From contig FMBT01000113.1 of assembly GCA_900095095.1 (NCBI GenBank), positions 1-41,893 of the forward strand: a stretch of DNA of 41,893 nucleotides, read 5' to 3'. The DNA comes from Fragilariopsis cylindrus CCMP1102. Lineage: Eukaryota; Bacillariophyta; Bacillariophyceae; Bacillariales; Bacillariaceae. Each line of letters starts with the position of its first letter. The stretch's first letter is position 1. Below, in pieces: positions 1 to 11,383 of this stretch. The notes below the pieces were generated by a model. It worked only from the letters and a program-made list of their open reading frames with translations, ran no database searches and had not been told where the DNA came from. The translations under genes were made by a program, and so were the position numbers.

Positions 1-1140
1 CTTACAATGACCAAAGAAAACTCAATTCTAGTCTACACCCAGTACTTAACTAACATTCTTTGACCAGATTTACAGCAGAATTTGACGTTGTAGAACCAAT
101 TAGATCTTGTTATAGAGTATAGAGTGTATTTTAGGTATAAACTAAGTATTGTGTGCACAAAAAAGAGGTAGTTATACATGAGACAACAATAACAACAACA
201 ACAATAACACCACTAGCCAATTAATCCTAACAGATCAATCAATTGAATAGAAAAAACCAGAAGACCATAATGTTTTAATGTGAGGAGAATAATGGCGATG
301 ATCATCCACCTAGTGGCACACGGCATAGAGGTGCTGCTGTTGTTTATTGAGTAGGAGTCGATTTTATAACACACACAAATGCCCAACGGCATGGGGATGC
401 GGCGTTGTTATTTACTTAGTTGAGTTGATTCTACAAGGACATGATTCAATTCCACTACTTTTAAAAACATGTCAAACATATCTATTGGCAATGCGACCCC
501 TTTCAAGGCTTTTGGGGGAAGCTGCTAGACAACAGGTTATTTTTCATAAGTATTTTCACTAAATATTTTAAAAATGGCTCCTGTGGACACTCAGTTTGCA
601 CCTCTTTTGTTTTGAATTCAAAAGGTATAGGGCAATATTATATCTTTGGATGGTAGTTCAACTGTATGTTGGGCCCAGTTGGGCCCATACAAAGCAATCA
701 GGACTTATTTTAATTGATAAGAAAGCACGTGCTATTGAAGGGGCTTGCATTCTCTCTCTCTCTCAAGAGGGGGTGAATAAGTCCCTTTTTGAGGGAGATA
801 CACCCCATTTAAGAATACACAGGAACCAAAACACTGTCTCAATATTGAGACAATAACTGGAATGCCATATGGTTGGTTGGTACTGTTCAATACACATCTA
901 CTGGTTATGGTGCTTTGAGGGAGGTAGCTACCAAAGAAAAGGAAATTGGGAATGGAACTCATAAATTACTACTCAATCAACTCAGTACCAAGCCATTTGT
1001 CTTTGCTCTTTGTTCAGACAGTAACTTTATGAAGACACTTTCAAGTTTACATTCTCCAACTAATGTACAAGGAATAATACTGAAGAGAAGAAAAATAGAA
1101 CCAAAACACCAGTAACAGAAAAAAGAGACAGGGAAGAGAT

Positions 1141-1440
1141 TATGGTGGCTTCAGGTGGGTTACTTTGTTTTATGAGTATTTGCATGGATGTTCCTGTCAA
1201 AATTGGTGTGGGTGTATTTTCCAACCAGCAGTGACTATTTAAATATGGTCCCTGATTGGGATGATGATGATTTCCATTCACAATTTATATGACTTAGTGA
1301 GGGTAGTGAATCAATTTTGTGTCCTAATTTATCTGGTGGTATGTGGTATGTGTAAATCAAGATAATGAAGAGCTGTGTTTTGGTGGGCTATAATCTTACT
1401 GTGTAGTGTGGGGTGGTGTATTTATTTCCTATTTTAATAT
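1141..1440 (+). repeat. dispersed repeat A, copy 1 (mobile-element remnant)
   Basis: This segment matches two others by eye: about 40010-40480 on the minus strand and about 41190-41600 on the plus strand. Shared blocks include GATGTTCCTGTCAAAATTGG, the stretch ending in CTTAGTGAGG and the block TATAATCTTACTGTGTAGTG. Read on the repeat's plus strand, all copies encode a peptide with the core CxDVPVKIGV. Differences among copies in that core fall partly at third codon positions, which suggests former coding sequence. The family is not recognised. Confidence 0.75.
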
Positions 1441-1607
1441 ATAGATATGACAGTAACAAATACAAGCTACATTAATTTATCTTATCATCTCACTATCACA
1501 CTCACTAACAATGTTGGTTGTAATATCTAGAATATGAGAAACATCATGATGTCGTTGTATTAAACTAAGCAGATACATGTATTAGAATAACAAGTGCACA
1601 CATATTA

Positions 1608-1911
1608 CTTTTCCTACAGCTGCTCTTGTCATTATCTTATGCATGTATGTGATTTTGCTGACTATTCATTCAGGGGGAAAAAGTGGCGGGAGCAACTATA
1701 TATATAATATAAATCCCACATAATGCCTACCTACCCTCCTATACCATTATTGGCAGCATGATAGATGTAGAACAGCAGCTGCGCACATATGATTTCTGTA
1801 CAGTTACTTTGGGGGTTATCTCATGCATGTATTTGATGTTGCTGACAATTTATCTAGGAGAAAAAATTGGCGGTAGCAACTATATACATAATATAACTAG
1901 CCCATACTAGA
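1608..1911 (+). repeat. dispersed repeat B: tandem pair of about 100-bp units
   Basis: Two related units lie at about 1608-1719 and 1792-1911. Each runs from a TACAG block through ATGCATGTAT, GCTGAC and a GGCGG(G/T)AGCAACTATATA block. The end of the second unit (about 1880-1911, GCAACTATATACATAATATA followed by ACTAGCCCATAC) is found inverted at 16751-16783. The repeat is therefore dispersed as well as tandem. No coding potential is seen. Confidence 0.65.
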
Positions 1912-2293
1912 TATAACTGCTAAGTAATTTAAACCGCGAGGTGATTTAGTTTTTAATTGTGTTGGTTGACGGACGGACAACAAAAATACGATTTAAAAAG
2001 GTACGTTTCGATCAACCAACATTTCATTGCTGTTTTGTCTCTGGAGTTAGATGTTGTTTCATCCTCGGTGTTATCGCTGCTTTGCTATTTCTGCAGGAAT
2101 ACACCACACGAGACTCATCAGCTAAGCTAGCTAGGAATAACACCGGTTCAGTGACTAATTCAAAAATGCCATTTCGTTATGACTGCTAACACTATGAATA
2201 TATTTGCAAATAGTCCACTTAGTATCATATTTTATTGTATCAACAATTTTTTGTTATATTTTTATTTCTACTATTCATACGTTTTAATTTAAT

Positions 2294-3574
2294 TTAACTT
2301 AATTTGAATGCCAATACTTTTAATCGTCGATTTTGTGCCTTGACACGATTATTGTATCGATTCTTGATTGAATTTTGTGGTCTAATTCCTGGACCCGGTA
2401 AGATTTTTTGTATCTCGGACCATTTATTACCTAATACACGCTGGTGTTTAAATAAAAGTTGATCTTCCTCTTCCGTCCAATTTGTTTTCTTAATATTCGG
2501 ATCTAAGTAATTGACGTACCGGTCACGGATGTAATCACCCGTTCGTCGTTCCAGACGATTTGCTATATCCGCCCACATAAATCCATCACGTTTCATTGTT
2601 AGGATACATTCATCTTCGTATTTTTCCCATTTACCATAATGCTTGGTTGGTTGTAAATACTTATTCCAACGACATTTACATTGAATAGCGGACCGACTTG
2701 GTAATGAATACGAAATAATTTTCCAATCGATATTGCTGCTGCCTCGTTGGAATTTTTTTACTTCAATCTTCAGTTGTTCATCCTCTTGTTGTGTCCAATG
2801 CTGATGTCTAGTAGCTTTATTGGCCTTGTCGTTGTTGCTACTACTACTAGTATACGTGATGCCGCTTGACGATGATGCTGTAGTATAATACGAAGTTAAT
2901 TGCCCATTCAACCACGGTGATGGGGTTGAGGGAGTTGTTACATCATCATTGTCATCTTCATCGAATGTTACCTGTGGCACCAACGATGGATAAAGACCAG
3001 TTGTCGTTGACATAGCAGTAGTTGCTGTACCAATTAATCCCGTTATGAACTCTTCATCATCATCGTCATCGTCAACCTCGTTCTCATTCTCATCTATCGT
3101 CTCTTCATTATCATCGTCATCCTCAATAAGGAGTGACAGACCTTCTTTCATCAATTCGATATCACTTTCATCATATTCGTGGATAATATCTGAAACCTGA
3201 CACGAAACATTGTTGTTGCTGTTGCTGTTATTGTCGTCGTTAGACAGGTTTGTCAAAACATCTAATAGTTCTTGACCAAGTTCTTTGGTGATAACATCCA
3301 TATCGGTGGAGGTATCATCATCAATATCCAATAGTTCTTCTTGATCATCATCAAGTTCTTCGGTGATAACAATAACACTATCTTCGTCGTCGGAGAAGGA
3401 AGAAGAGGAGAAGGATGATGCATCAAAATCAACAACATATTCATCAAAAGTAGAATACATTAATTCATCATCGTTATCATAATCGTTGTTGTTGCTGTTG
3501 TTGTCGTCGTCGTCCTCGTCAAAGGAAACACTTGCTGCATTGATTCGATCGTATCGGTTTGTTGTTCTCACCAT
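2294..3574 (-). CDS. MYB-type DNA-binding protein with three repeats
   Basis: A 426-residue protein starting at an ATG, in one uninterrupted frame. Residues 1-255 are low-complexity and very acidic (runs of Asp, Glu, Ser and Asn), a plausible activation or disordered region. Residues 257-426 hold three MYB/SANT repeats. Repeat 1 has Trp at about 260, 284 and 303. Repeat 2 has Trp at 316 and 334, with Tyr at 353 in the third aromatic position. Repeat 3 has Trp at 366 and 385, with Tyr at 407. The order and spacing fit R1R2R3-type transcription factors, which act in the nucleus. The basic C-terminus (NNRVKAQNRRLKVLAFKLS) is typical of the end of repeat 3. Target genes cannot be inferred. The DNA-binding part sits at the extreme C-terminus, with the acidic region ahead of it. 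I am confident of the family, not of any orthology. Confidence 0.9.
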   Translation of the reverse strand: MVRTTNRYDRINAASVSFDEDDDDNNSNNNDYDNDDELMYSTFDEYVVDFDASSFSSSSFSDDEDSVIVITEELDDDQEELLDIDDDTSTDMDVITKELGQELLDVLTNLSNDDNNSNSNNNVSCQVSDIIHEYDESDIELMKEGLSLLIEDDDDNEETIDENENEVDDDDDDEEFITGLIGTATTAMSTTTGLYPSLVPQVTFDEDDNDDVTTPSTPSPWLNGQLTSYYTTASSSSGITYTSSSSNNDKANKATRHQHWTQQEDEQLKIEVKKFQRGSSNIDWKIISYSLPSRSAIQCKCRWNKYLQPTKHYGKWEKYEDECILTMKRDGFMWADIANRLERRTGDYIRDRYVNYLDPNIKKTNWTEEEDQLLFKHQRVLGNKWSEIQKILPGPGIRPQNSIKNRYNNRVKAQNRRLKVLAFKLS

Positions 3575-5181
3575 ATTGATTGATTATTAATTGATAGTGA
3601 AGTTAAGTAGTTTATTTATTTGTTGGTTATTGTATGTATGTATTTGAAAGTGGTTCTAAAAAATAAGTTGTGAGGATTGTTGAATAAAAGTTTTAAAACT
3701 ACTTTTCTTCTTTCCAGTATGCAATGCAATGTAATGCAATTAATGCAATGTAATGCATTATATGTGTCGGAGGGAGTTGAGGAATTCATAGGAGGGATAT
3801 AAAACCAATAGAATGTTGTATTTGGTTTTATAGTCATGGTTTTCGTTATTATTGATCGATCGATCGATTCATTCATTCTTTTGTGGTTTAACTTTTTCTT
3901 TTTCTATCAAAAATCGTTGTGGTTTTATTTATTCATTTATCTTATTGAGTACGACACCAATCTCGATGCAAGAAGCCCTTAAGTACCATGACTACCACCG
4001 TAGGAAATAATACACAATCGTACTTAGCTGCGGGTGACCGTGTCATCCTTTTCGTCGTTGGCTTTAATTGAAAAACTCAAGGCGATGATGCTGCCTGCCG
4101 TGGCTTATTGAAATACATTATCGATTCCGATTGATTCCGATCAGCAATCGTTATTCTATATTCTATATTCTATATTCTCGTTATCATCAGCGGCCGCAGT
4201 GTTGGCAACAACGACAACTCAAGAATCATGGACTATGCATAAACAATGAGCATTCTCACTTGGTGTGTTGCCATTGCTTCATCACAAACATCCACGCCAT
4301 TACAGTAATAACCGTAACACAAACCACAAAAAAACAAAAAAAACTCAAACATGGAAGATCTTCTGATGCTGGACCATCCTGTGTAAAAATTGAGTGAAAA
4401 TACCATCCGCCATTATATTTTCTCAAAGCACCCACTTTTCTTAACTTAATTAATTATACGGTTTTTCGCGTGATTTGGTCTTAGTTTGGGACTCACTCAG
4501 CTGTTTGGATTTAGGATAGTACTACCGGTAGGTTCATCTTTTATTGCATCATAATGTGTGTAGTACAAGAAGGAATATTAGAGTGTAGTCGCTTCTCAAA
4601 TACACGATGAAGATGAATACCAATACAAGATGACATCCCATACCGCCGGTCTTGGTTCGAATGACATCCCGTTCGTACCGGTCTCGAATTACGAATGGTA
4701 TCGTCTATGAAACGAGGAGAAGAAGAAAAGAAAGAGATGAAGAACTAAAGCTATTCATTTTTTTTGATGACGATGACGATGACGATGATGAACACAGAAG
4801 CAATTTCTACACAAAATGCACTACAGTACTTAATTTATTCGGAATGCTCCTCCAATTTGCATTGGTTTCGAAAAGTGATCTAACACTAGTAGATAACATG
4901 ACATCATTGTTGCGATTGGAACGACCCTGAATTGAATTGACTGCCGAGGAAAAAGTATACTACCTTATAGTATACTACTGATCAACTTGACATGACCAAC
5001 CGGACACTGGACATCGTCCACACAAACAAGAAAAAGGAAAATCATTAATCATAATCTTCTGGCTGAACTTACACGGGTAGTAATAGTACAGTACCTAGCT
5101 AGAGCCGGGCAAATTATTAGTACTGTATGAAAAAATTGCAAACCCTGTAATACATTTATATTTGTTACAGTTTTTATTTTT
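3575..5181. other. intergenic, no supported gene
   Basis: This lies between the starts of the MYB gene and the end of the ferric reductase. Short frames at 3616-3876, 4131-4397 and 4652-4930 show no recognisable domain and are partly simple repeats. Visible simple repeats are a GCAATGTAAT-like array at 3719-3760, (TCTATAT) at about 4152-4178 and a (GAC/GAT) run at about 4763-4790. A possible degraded coding stretch is listed separately at 3988-4134. Confidence 0.55.
3988..4134 (+). pseudogene. possible degraded or partial coding stretch
   Basis: An ATG opens 27 sensible codons that end at a TGA (4069-4071). The same frame then continues for another 20 codons with ordinary composition (KTQGDDAACRGLLKYIIDSD) before a second stop. 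The balanced composition on both sides of the first stop differs from the simple-sequence noise around it. It could be a decayed gene fragment, or an exon end with an intron at the stop. The family is not recognised and chance is not excluded. Confidence 0.2.
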
Positions 5182-8100
5182 TTACATTTCAAATGATTCT
5201 TCATAGAATACGCAGTTGCAACATTATCATTAGCTTTGTCCCCTTCCGTATCACGAAATTGTTGTTGGTTCTTATGGACACCAGACTTGATCGTATTAAC
5301 AAACCTTCGGGACCACAATAAAACACACCCGGTCGTTGTGCTTTGATAATGTTTCTCAATATTGGCGTTGCTTCTGCTTCTGCTGATGTCGCATGAGCGT
5401 CGATAGAATCATTGTTAGAATCCTCACTAGCATTGTTTTCATCATCGTAGTCATCGTCGAACAATATCGGTCGTCCGTTTGAGATTCCCAATTCTAGTAA
5501 CACCTTCTTAGCACCACGACTAGAAGCGCCAATCTCCTTTCGATGAGGTTCCCCTGGTGACAAAGATCTTACTGTTTCATCGTTGCCACCACATAAGCTA
5601 GTATTCTCGATGCCAATGTTGCCGCCGGTGATGCCATTATTGTTGTCATCATTGAAGCCTTCGTCAGATAGAGCCAATTCGTTGTTAACCTCTGTAGCTG
5701 TATACCCATTCTTGTAACGTCTTGTTGACGAGGACGACAAAAATAACCAAAACCGCCAGAAACCATCGACGACAACACCCACAACGATACTCAAAATTAG
5801 GATGCCGTAAAGACCGTATGGGCGGATAAAAAATTGGTGGGTATTTTCAAGGATAGAATGAAGGTACAACCAGCGATGCAATACCATTCCAAGGATGGAT
5901 ACTGACACGAATGATATGGATGCGATAACAGCTGTTGATGGTGACGAGAAAGGATCGTGATAAAATTTTGATGGTCGCATCGGATATCCGCCAGTATTAG
6001 CACAACGTGGACTCGCCATGGTGTGGGTGAATATGCTAGTACGATGATGGCCGTAGTTCTCTTGACTGTGTGTATCTTCTTCTGGAGTAATCTCGTCACG
6101 GAAGATATCGCGTCTGCTGGCTGCTGCTGCTACCACTGTTAGGACAGGCAGGAACAATGTTGTGGTCTTCGTCGTCATCATCGAAGAGCTCAAAGGGTTG
6201 CTTGTCGTTTTGATTCCGTGAGGTATTATAGATCATTAACTTAAATCGAACACAATTAGTATTGGATGTGAAAACCCCACCGCCGCCATCTTCATGATCC
6301 AAAGTCGTATTCTGATTCTGATGAAAAAGCGGTAGAAAACATGACCGAATAACGTGCTTGATCAAGGCTTCGTCGCGACAACACCAAAGGAACGATACTG
6401 TATTGAGAGTCGATAGCTTATCGTTGCGATTGTTGTCGCTGTCATCGTACAAATATGACGAAAATTCTTTCAATAGCATCGGTAAAAGAGTAAGGAATGG
6501 TGTTACTCCAATTCCACCTGCAGCAATCAAAACAACATCATGATTTAATGCATTTGCAATCCAATCAGACGTCCCTGAATAAAATCCATCTACAAGAATC
6601 AGAGGCAGATGTAGCTGTGTATGCTTTTCCCTGTCGTCGTCGCCGTTGCCGCTAACGAAGATATCACACTCGTCCGCATTGCCATTATCAATACTTCTAA
6701 TCCGCCGTTGATCGGCTTCTTGCTGTTGTTGTTTTTGTTCTTTGTGGTGTTTTAATCGATTCAAAATAGTAGTAGTAAAATATCCAACCTTCTTGAAAAG
6801 TATTTTGAACTGAACCGGTCCCATCGACTTTTCAGTTTCAATTATAGTAAAGGGATACCATAAAAGAGAAATAGATGGAACACATATCTTGACAGATTTT
6901 GGACGATATGACGATGAAGAACCACTAGTACTGATACTTTTCGGTATTATTCTTTCGTCTACAGAAAACGTCAATTCAACACAATCCATACCATCATCAT
7001 CGGCATTATTGTTGTTGTCATCTCCAGGTTGAGAGGATGAAGACGATGATAGTACTAATTTATATTCATCAATTTGGACACCACCACCACCACCACCACC
7101 AGCATAATTATCGTTACACCAAAATATTGATGAAAATGAAAGCCAGTAATCAAACGATGGTAATGATTGTAACAATTGTTGTATTACTGATGGTATAGTT
7201 GTTGATAAATATAGAATGATACTTGGTAATATATATAAGATATTATTTCTCATATGCATGATTGTTGCAATCACAAATATGGTAGCATAGAAAATATGTG
7301 ATAGGTAAAAGAAACGATATGATTTCGTCTGATTGTCGACAAACTTGTCATGACCAATAATAGAAATGATAAAGTTCCAATTAATCCATAAAAATTACGA
7401 GAATATCCATAACAGGATGATCCATGACCACCACCATGTTGAAGAAGACGATGATGATCATCGCCATTAGTAGTAGTCGCAGCAGTAGTAGTCGAATTTG
7501 TACTATTGTTCTGATTTTGATCATCGTCGGGAATGTGATACCAAGGGCGACATTCTTTTGGTGGAATCATTGCTAAATATGCAGAACGAATGAAAATCCA
7601 TACATAGTACCTCCACGTATGATTCGGAACTTGATCTTGAGTTTCTTCCTGATCACGAATAATACCAAAAAATCCATATATGAGTGTATAACATAACGAA
7701 TGAATCATAATCCATACAAATGAGACATATCCAGCCCATTGATGTAACCGCAATGCATCATGCATAAGATTATTAGTATTTGCAGTTGCAGTTGCATTAT
7801 TGGAACTGTTGTTGTGGGTATCATCGTTGCTGTTGTTGTTGCTGTTATATGGCTTAGTGGGCATCACAATATACGAGGACCATAAGGGACAATGTTTCCC
7901 AATTGTACCAAACACATATATTCCCATTGACACCATCCCAGCAGTTCCAGCTGGCATAGCAGATGCCATAATAAGTATCTTAATCCAATCCAGAACTGAT
8001 ATTGTCGTTGATGCTGCTGATTGATCATTATTATTCTCACCATTGTCTGAAATCATTTGCAGTTTTCTACGTGGTATACCATGATATGTACCATAACAAA

Positions 8101-9139
8101 ATACCCACAATGATGGTAGTATAATCAATCCAAACAAAATTAGTCTCCATGTCTTGATCTTGATCGAAGAGAAGCAACGGAAAAAAGGTATCGACTTTTT
8201 TGATGATGCAGTAGTTGTTGTTTCGTTATTATCATTGACAACAGCAACAACAGGGTGGTCAAAATCAACGGTCTCGCTATTACTACTCTGCTCGGTGTCG
8301 CCTTCTTGTTCTTCCTCCTCATCGCCGTCGTCGTTGTCATTAATGTTGAAACCAGCATCCCATATTCTTTTTCTTGATTTCCAAAAGCAAAAGATACCAC
8401 TATCACAACAAAAGCAGCAACAAACATGATCTATCATCGTAATCAATAGAGGGGAAAGGTATATTAAAGTACCTGTTACAATCCACCAACAGGAACCAAT
8501 GATATATATTATTTTAGATACATCAATGTTGTATTTCTTCTGTTGTTCTTCTCCTTCTTCCTCTTCTTCCTTCCCATCATCTTTCTTCTTCGTCGCGTTT
8601 TTATCATTTTCATCTCCACCTCCACTACCTCTTTCACCACGATTATCATCACCTCTACTACGATTATTGCTACTGTTCTTATTCTGTATTCCCTCATTAT
8701 TACCGTCCTTCATCATCTCGTGTCGACTTTGTTCGATGCTTACATTGCCATTGCCATAACCGTAAATAGCGTGGTCGCTAACGTTACCTTCAACAACATG
8801 ACTGTGATTGAAATCAAAATTGCTATTATTAGTATTAGTATTAGCGTTAGCGTTAGTTTTGTTCGAATCATCTTGTTCTTGTCCTTTGATATTGCTTTTG
8901 CTGCTGCTGCTATGGTTGTTATTAGTATGAGGTGTATAATTCTTTGTTGTAAACCATGTTAATGCAATTGTTGAAAATAGAAATGATAATATAATCATAT
9001 AACGTAAGAATAATTGAACTCGATATCTTATTAAAATAAGTCTTCTACTTCTTCTACATCTTTTTCGTAATCCTTCAGCATGGTCATGATCGTCTGCGGT
9101 TTCGACAACGACGTTATTACTACTACTAATTCGCCTCAT
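5182..9139 (-). CDS. ferric-chelate reductase (FRE/NOX-type flavocytochrome), frame-broken
   Basis: A plasma-membrane-type reductase that would pass electrons from NADPH through FAD and two hemes to extracellular ferric iron. An ATG at 9139 is preferred over an upstream TTG. Several membrane helices and low-complexity loops precede the heme core. The first His pair is H-x13-H in RLHQWAGYVSFVWIMIHS. The second H-x13-H pair (SHIFYATIF...MHM) lies in another frame, starting just after 7323. FAD-site motif WYPFTI (6850s) has Tyr where the family usually has His. VDGFYSG and AAGGIGVTPFL mark the NADPH domain. After an extra helical segment (5800-5960) come GRPILFD and FYCGPEG, and the end reads FYEESFEM plus stop at 5182-5184. 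Frame changes occur near 7323, 6100-6190, 5301 and 5213; the first, third and fourth need one added base. It is divergent from the fibrillin gene. Confidence 0.88.
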
Positions 9140-9979
9140 ACTGTATATTTCGAAACGCTGTACAACCAATGTATTCAATAGTATTCTGTCTAAAAGGGAA
9201 GGTATTATAATGTCAAGAATGGGAAGGTCAGACTCTTGCTGGCTTTAGTTCCTTGTATTATCGAACGCTACGCAATCATTATTCTGTTTTTATTCAGCAA
9301 ACGCCACAATACGGTAGCAACCATTGCTGCAATCAATCGGCAATGGAACTTGTCAATCAATTATTCCAGAACAAGAAGGAATCGACGACTAAAATCAAAT
9401 TGAATGGAAGATTAGATTGATTCATCGAATCAATCTGTGATAATGCATGGCTGATGCATACATGCTTAAATGTTCAGTCAATTCTTGATATGCCTAATAC
9501 CGGTATTTAACGATAGATGGTTGATTTAACGGTAGAAGAAGATAGATCCTCATCATCATCTGTGTTTCGAAATAGCGTGGTCGACGCGTGTGATGCACAT
9601 GATCACAAAGTATTGAATTTTTAGGTTCGGTAAACCAAAGATAGGAAGATAAGTTTTAATATAGTAGGACTACAGTAGTCTTAACGTAGTGACTGATTGA
9701 GTCGCGAGCTAGCAGTTTTACGTGAGTACAATAACGTACGGTACAATAAAAGTTCAAGGTACTGTACAGCCAATCATCATGTAAAAGAAGCAAGGATGAT
9801 AATTGATTGATTTCAATCGCTGCTGACGACGACACGACGGACGACGAAGCAAACACACTTCCTCAACAGCGTATTACAGAATAGGAGGTAGGACTAATAC
9901 AGAAAGGAGGAAGTTGTAGATATAAGGAGAGACTGTTGACGACGACGACGACGACAAGACCGCTTATCATTCAACAATT
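9140..9979. promoter_or_regulatory. divergent promoter region, ferric reductase / fibrillin
   Basis: An 840-bp region shared by the two divergent gene starts. It has a (GAC)n run just before the fibrillin start (about 9939-9957) and one ACGCGT near 9575. I see no iron-responsive or other named element that I could defend. A short frame at 9656-9856 on the minus strand is not convincing. Confidence 0.4.
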
Positions 9980-11215
9980 ATGATGACGATGAGGACGATG
10001 ATGATTTTATCGATGGTGACATTACTTCTCGCGTATATTAAGAACACGCCGTCGTTCGTATCATCGTTTTCAATAATACCCCCTGTTACAACGACAGCAA
10101 TCACGACTAGTACTACAAACGCATCACCATCGCCGAAACTATTGACACCGCTACAACAATGGAATTCGAAATCGAACTCGAATTCCAGTTCCAATTCATT
10201 TTTTTCTTCTACTACGAGTAGTTTTACTAGTTCTAGGAGTAGTAGTAAATATCCTTCATCATCTTCGGCTCTATTATTATTAGCTGATAACAATGGCGTT
10301 ACAGATGCATCAACTACTTCGACATCAGCAGTAGGATCATCAGTATTATCGAAAAACAACAACAACAACAATAACAACAATAACAATAACAATAATTTAG
10401 TGGGAACAAATAAATTAAACTTTTTTAATTCACTGGATACGATGGATACATTAAATGATGCCACAAAGGAACGTACCACATTATTAAATAAAATGATTAA
10501 TGAAAAGTTGATTGTGAACGTGAATAATGAAGTAGTTAATGTTAACGAAAGCAGTGATAGTAATTCTATTATAAATGAAGAAATAATAGTACCAACAATA
10601 AGTTATAATAATCCAGGATCAAGTGAAACATTTTTAAAAAGTAGTGCCAGCAACACAGAAACTAAACCAAATTCACAATCATCACAATCATCACCAAATC
10701 CTCCCATTGCTGTTGGTAAATGGAAAGTGATATATGCACCACATATATCCACAGCAGCGAATGTATTGCATGGTAAATTTGATGTACGGTATGATTTATT
10801 TTATGATATAGAGGATGGTTCAACTGTTGTAAGTCATGCCTATTATGATTTTCCAATTATTGGGAAAGGATATTTATCTGTCAGTGGTACATATGGTAGT
10901 GTATTAACAGATAGTAAGGCAGCAGCAAGTACTACTAGTACTAGTACTAGTGATGAGTATTATTCAAAAGTTGATTTTAATAAAGCATGGATTACACCAA
11001 TATCCAAATCCAAATCACAAAAAGAATCACAATCACAACCATATGCAAGTTTCAATGATGTACCAGATTCCATGATAAAAACAATTATTAATGAAATTGG
11101 CAAACGTGCCTTTGTGGAATCAGTGGCTGTATTTCCTGTCTCATTTTTAGATGCAAATATGATAGTCTTTGAATTTCAATTATTTGGTACAAAAATTTGT
11201 GCCTATAAACAATAA
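9980..11215 (+). CDS. plastid lipid-associated protein / fibrillin-like, plastid-targeted
   Basis: A 411-residue single-exon protein. The N-terminus is a hydrophobic signal peptide followed by SFVSSFSII, which resembles the Phe-containing cleavage site of diatom plastid leaders. Residues 35-240 are Ser/Thr/Asn-rich, including a poly-Asn run encoded by an AAC/AAT array (about 10356-10395). The C-terminal 170 residues form the recognisable part: GKWKVIYAPHI, a beta-rich segment with VRYDLFYDIEDGSTVVSHAY, and a final strand pair ending VFEFQLFGTKICAYKQ. This pattern fits the PAP/fibrillin family of plastid lipid-binding proteins that associate with plastoglobules and thylakoids. The domain is somewhat divergent and carries a Ser/Thr insertion at about residues 313-325. 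Confidence in plastid location is higher than in the family. It is convergent with the mannosidase gene, 168 bp away. Confidence 0.65.
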   Translation: MMTMRTMMILSMVTLLLAYIKNTPSFVSSFSIIPPVTTTAITTSTTNASPSPKLLTPLQQWNSKSNSNSSSNSFFSSTTSSFTSSRSSSKYPSSSSALLLLADNNGVTDASTTSTSAVGSSVLSKNNNNNNNNNNNNNNLVGTNKLNFFNSLDTMDTLNDATKERTTLLNKMINEKLIVNVNNEVVNVNESSDSNSIINEEIIVPTISYNNPGSSETFLKSSASNTETKPNSQSSQSSPNPPIAVGKWKVIYAPHISTAANVLHGKFDVRYDLFYDIEDGSTVVSHAYYDFPIIGKGYLSVSGTYGSVLTDSKAAASTTSTSTSDEYYSKVDFNKAWITPISKSKSQKESQSQPYASFNDVPDSMIKTIINEIGKRAFVESVAVFPVSFLDANMIVFEFQLFGTKICAYKQ

Positions 11216-11383
11216 GATATTTCATTATGATAATAATTTTAGTAACAACAATATAAAGAATATAGCATAGTATGATGCATAATAAAAGAAAAGATATTGA
11301 GTAGTACAGTAATATGTATGATTGTAAAATTAGTTGATGTGCCGTTCTCTACTACTGTAGCTAATCACCAGTCATGGTTACTA

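Larger units (their letters stand above)
1..2293. other. gene-free left flank with degenerate repeats
   Basis: No frame here looks like a host gene. Short frames at 596-856 and 873-1115 have fairly balanced amino-acid content and may be remnants of mobile-element coding sequence, because they lie just upstream of a dispersed repeat (about 1141-1440) that recurs at the right end of the window. A tandem pair lies at about 1608-1911. The stretch 1920-2293 holds nothing recognisable apart from AT-rich DNA downstream of the MYB gene. Confidence 0.6.

Noticed and set aside
4652..4930. 92-residue plus-strand frame with an Asp run
   Set aside because: The Asp run is a (GAC/GAT) microsatellite. The rest has no domain or neighbour support.
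7271..7330. Intron as the explanation for the frame change in the ferric reductase
   Set aside because: Conserved residues are contiguous on both sides of 7323 (IRR followed at once by SYRFFYLSH), leaving no room for an intron. A single missing base fits.
8140..8962. Several long plus- and minus-strand frames over the ferric-reductase N-terminal half
   Set aside because: They are shadows of Asp/Glu/Asn-rich and Ser-rich coding sequence (poly-Ser, poly-Leu or poly-Phe translations) opposite a well-supported gene.
9967..10479. 170-residue minus-strand frame rich in Leu and Val
   Set aside because: It is antisense to the Ser/Asn-rich fibrillin N-terminus. The Leu runs come from the AAC/AAT array.
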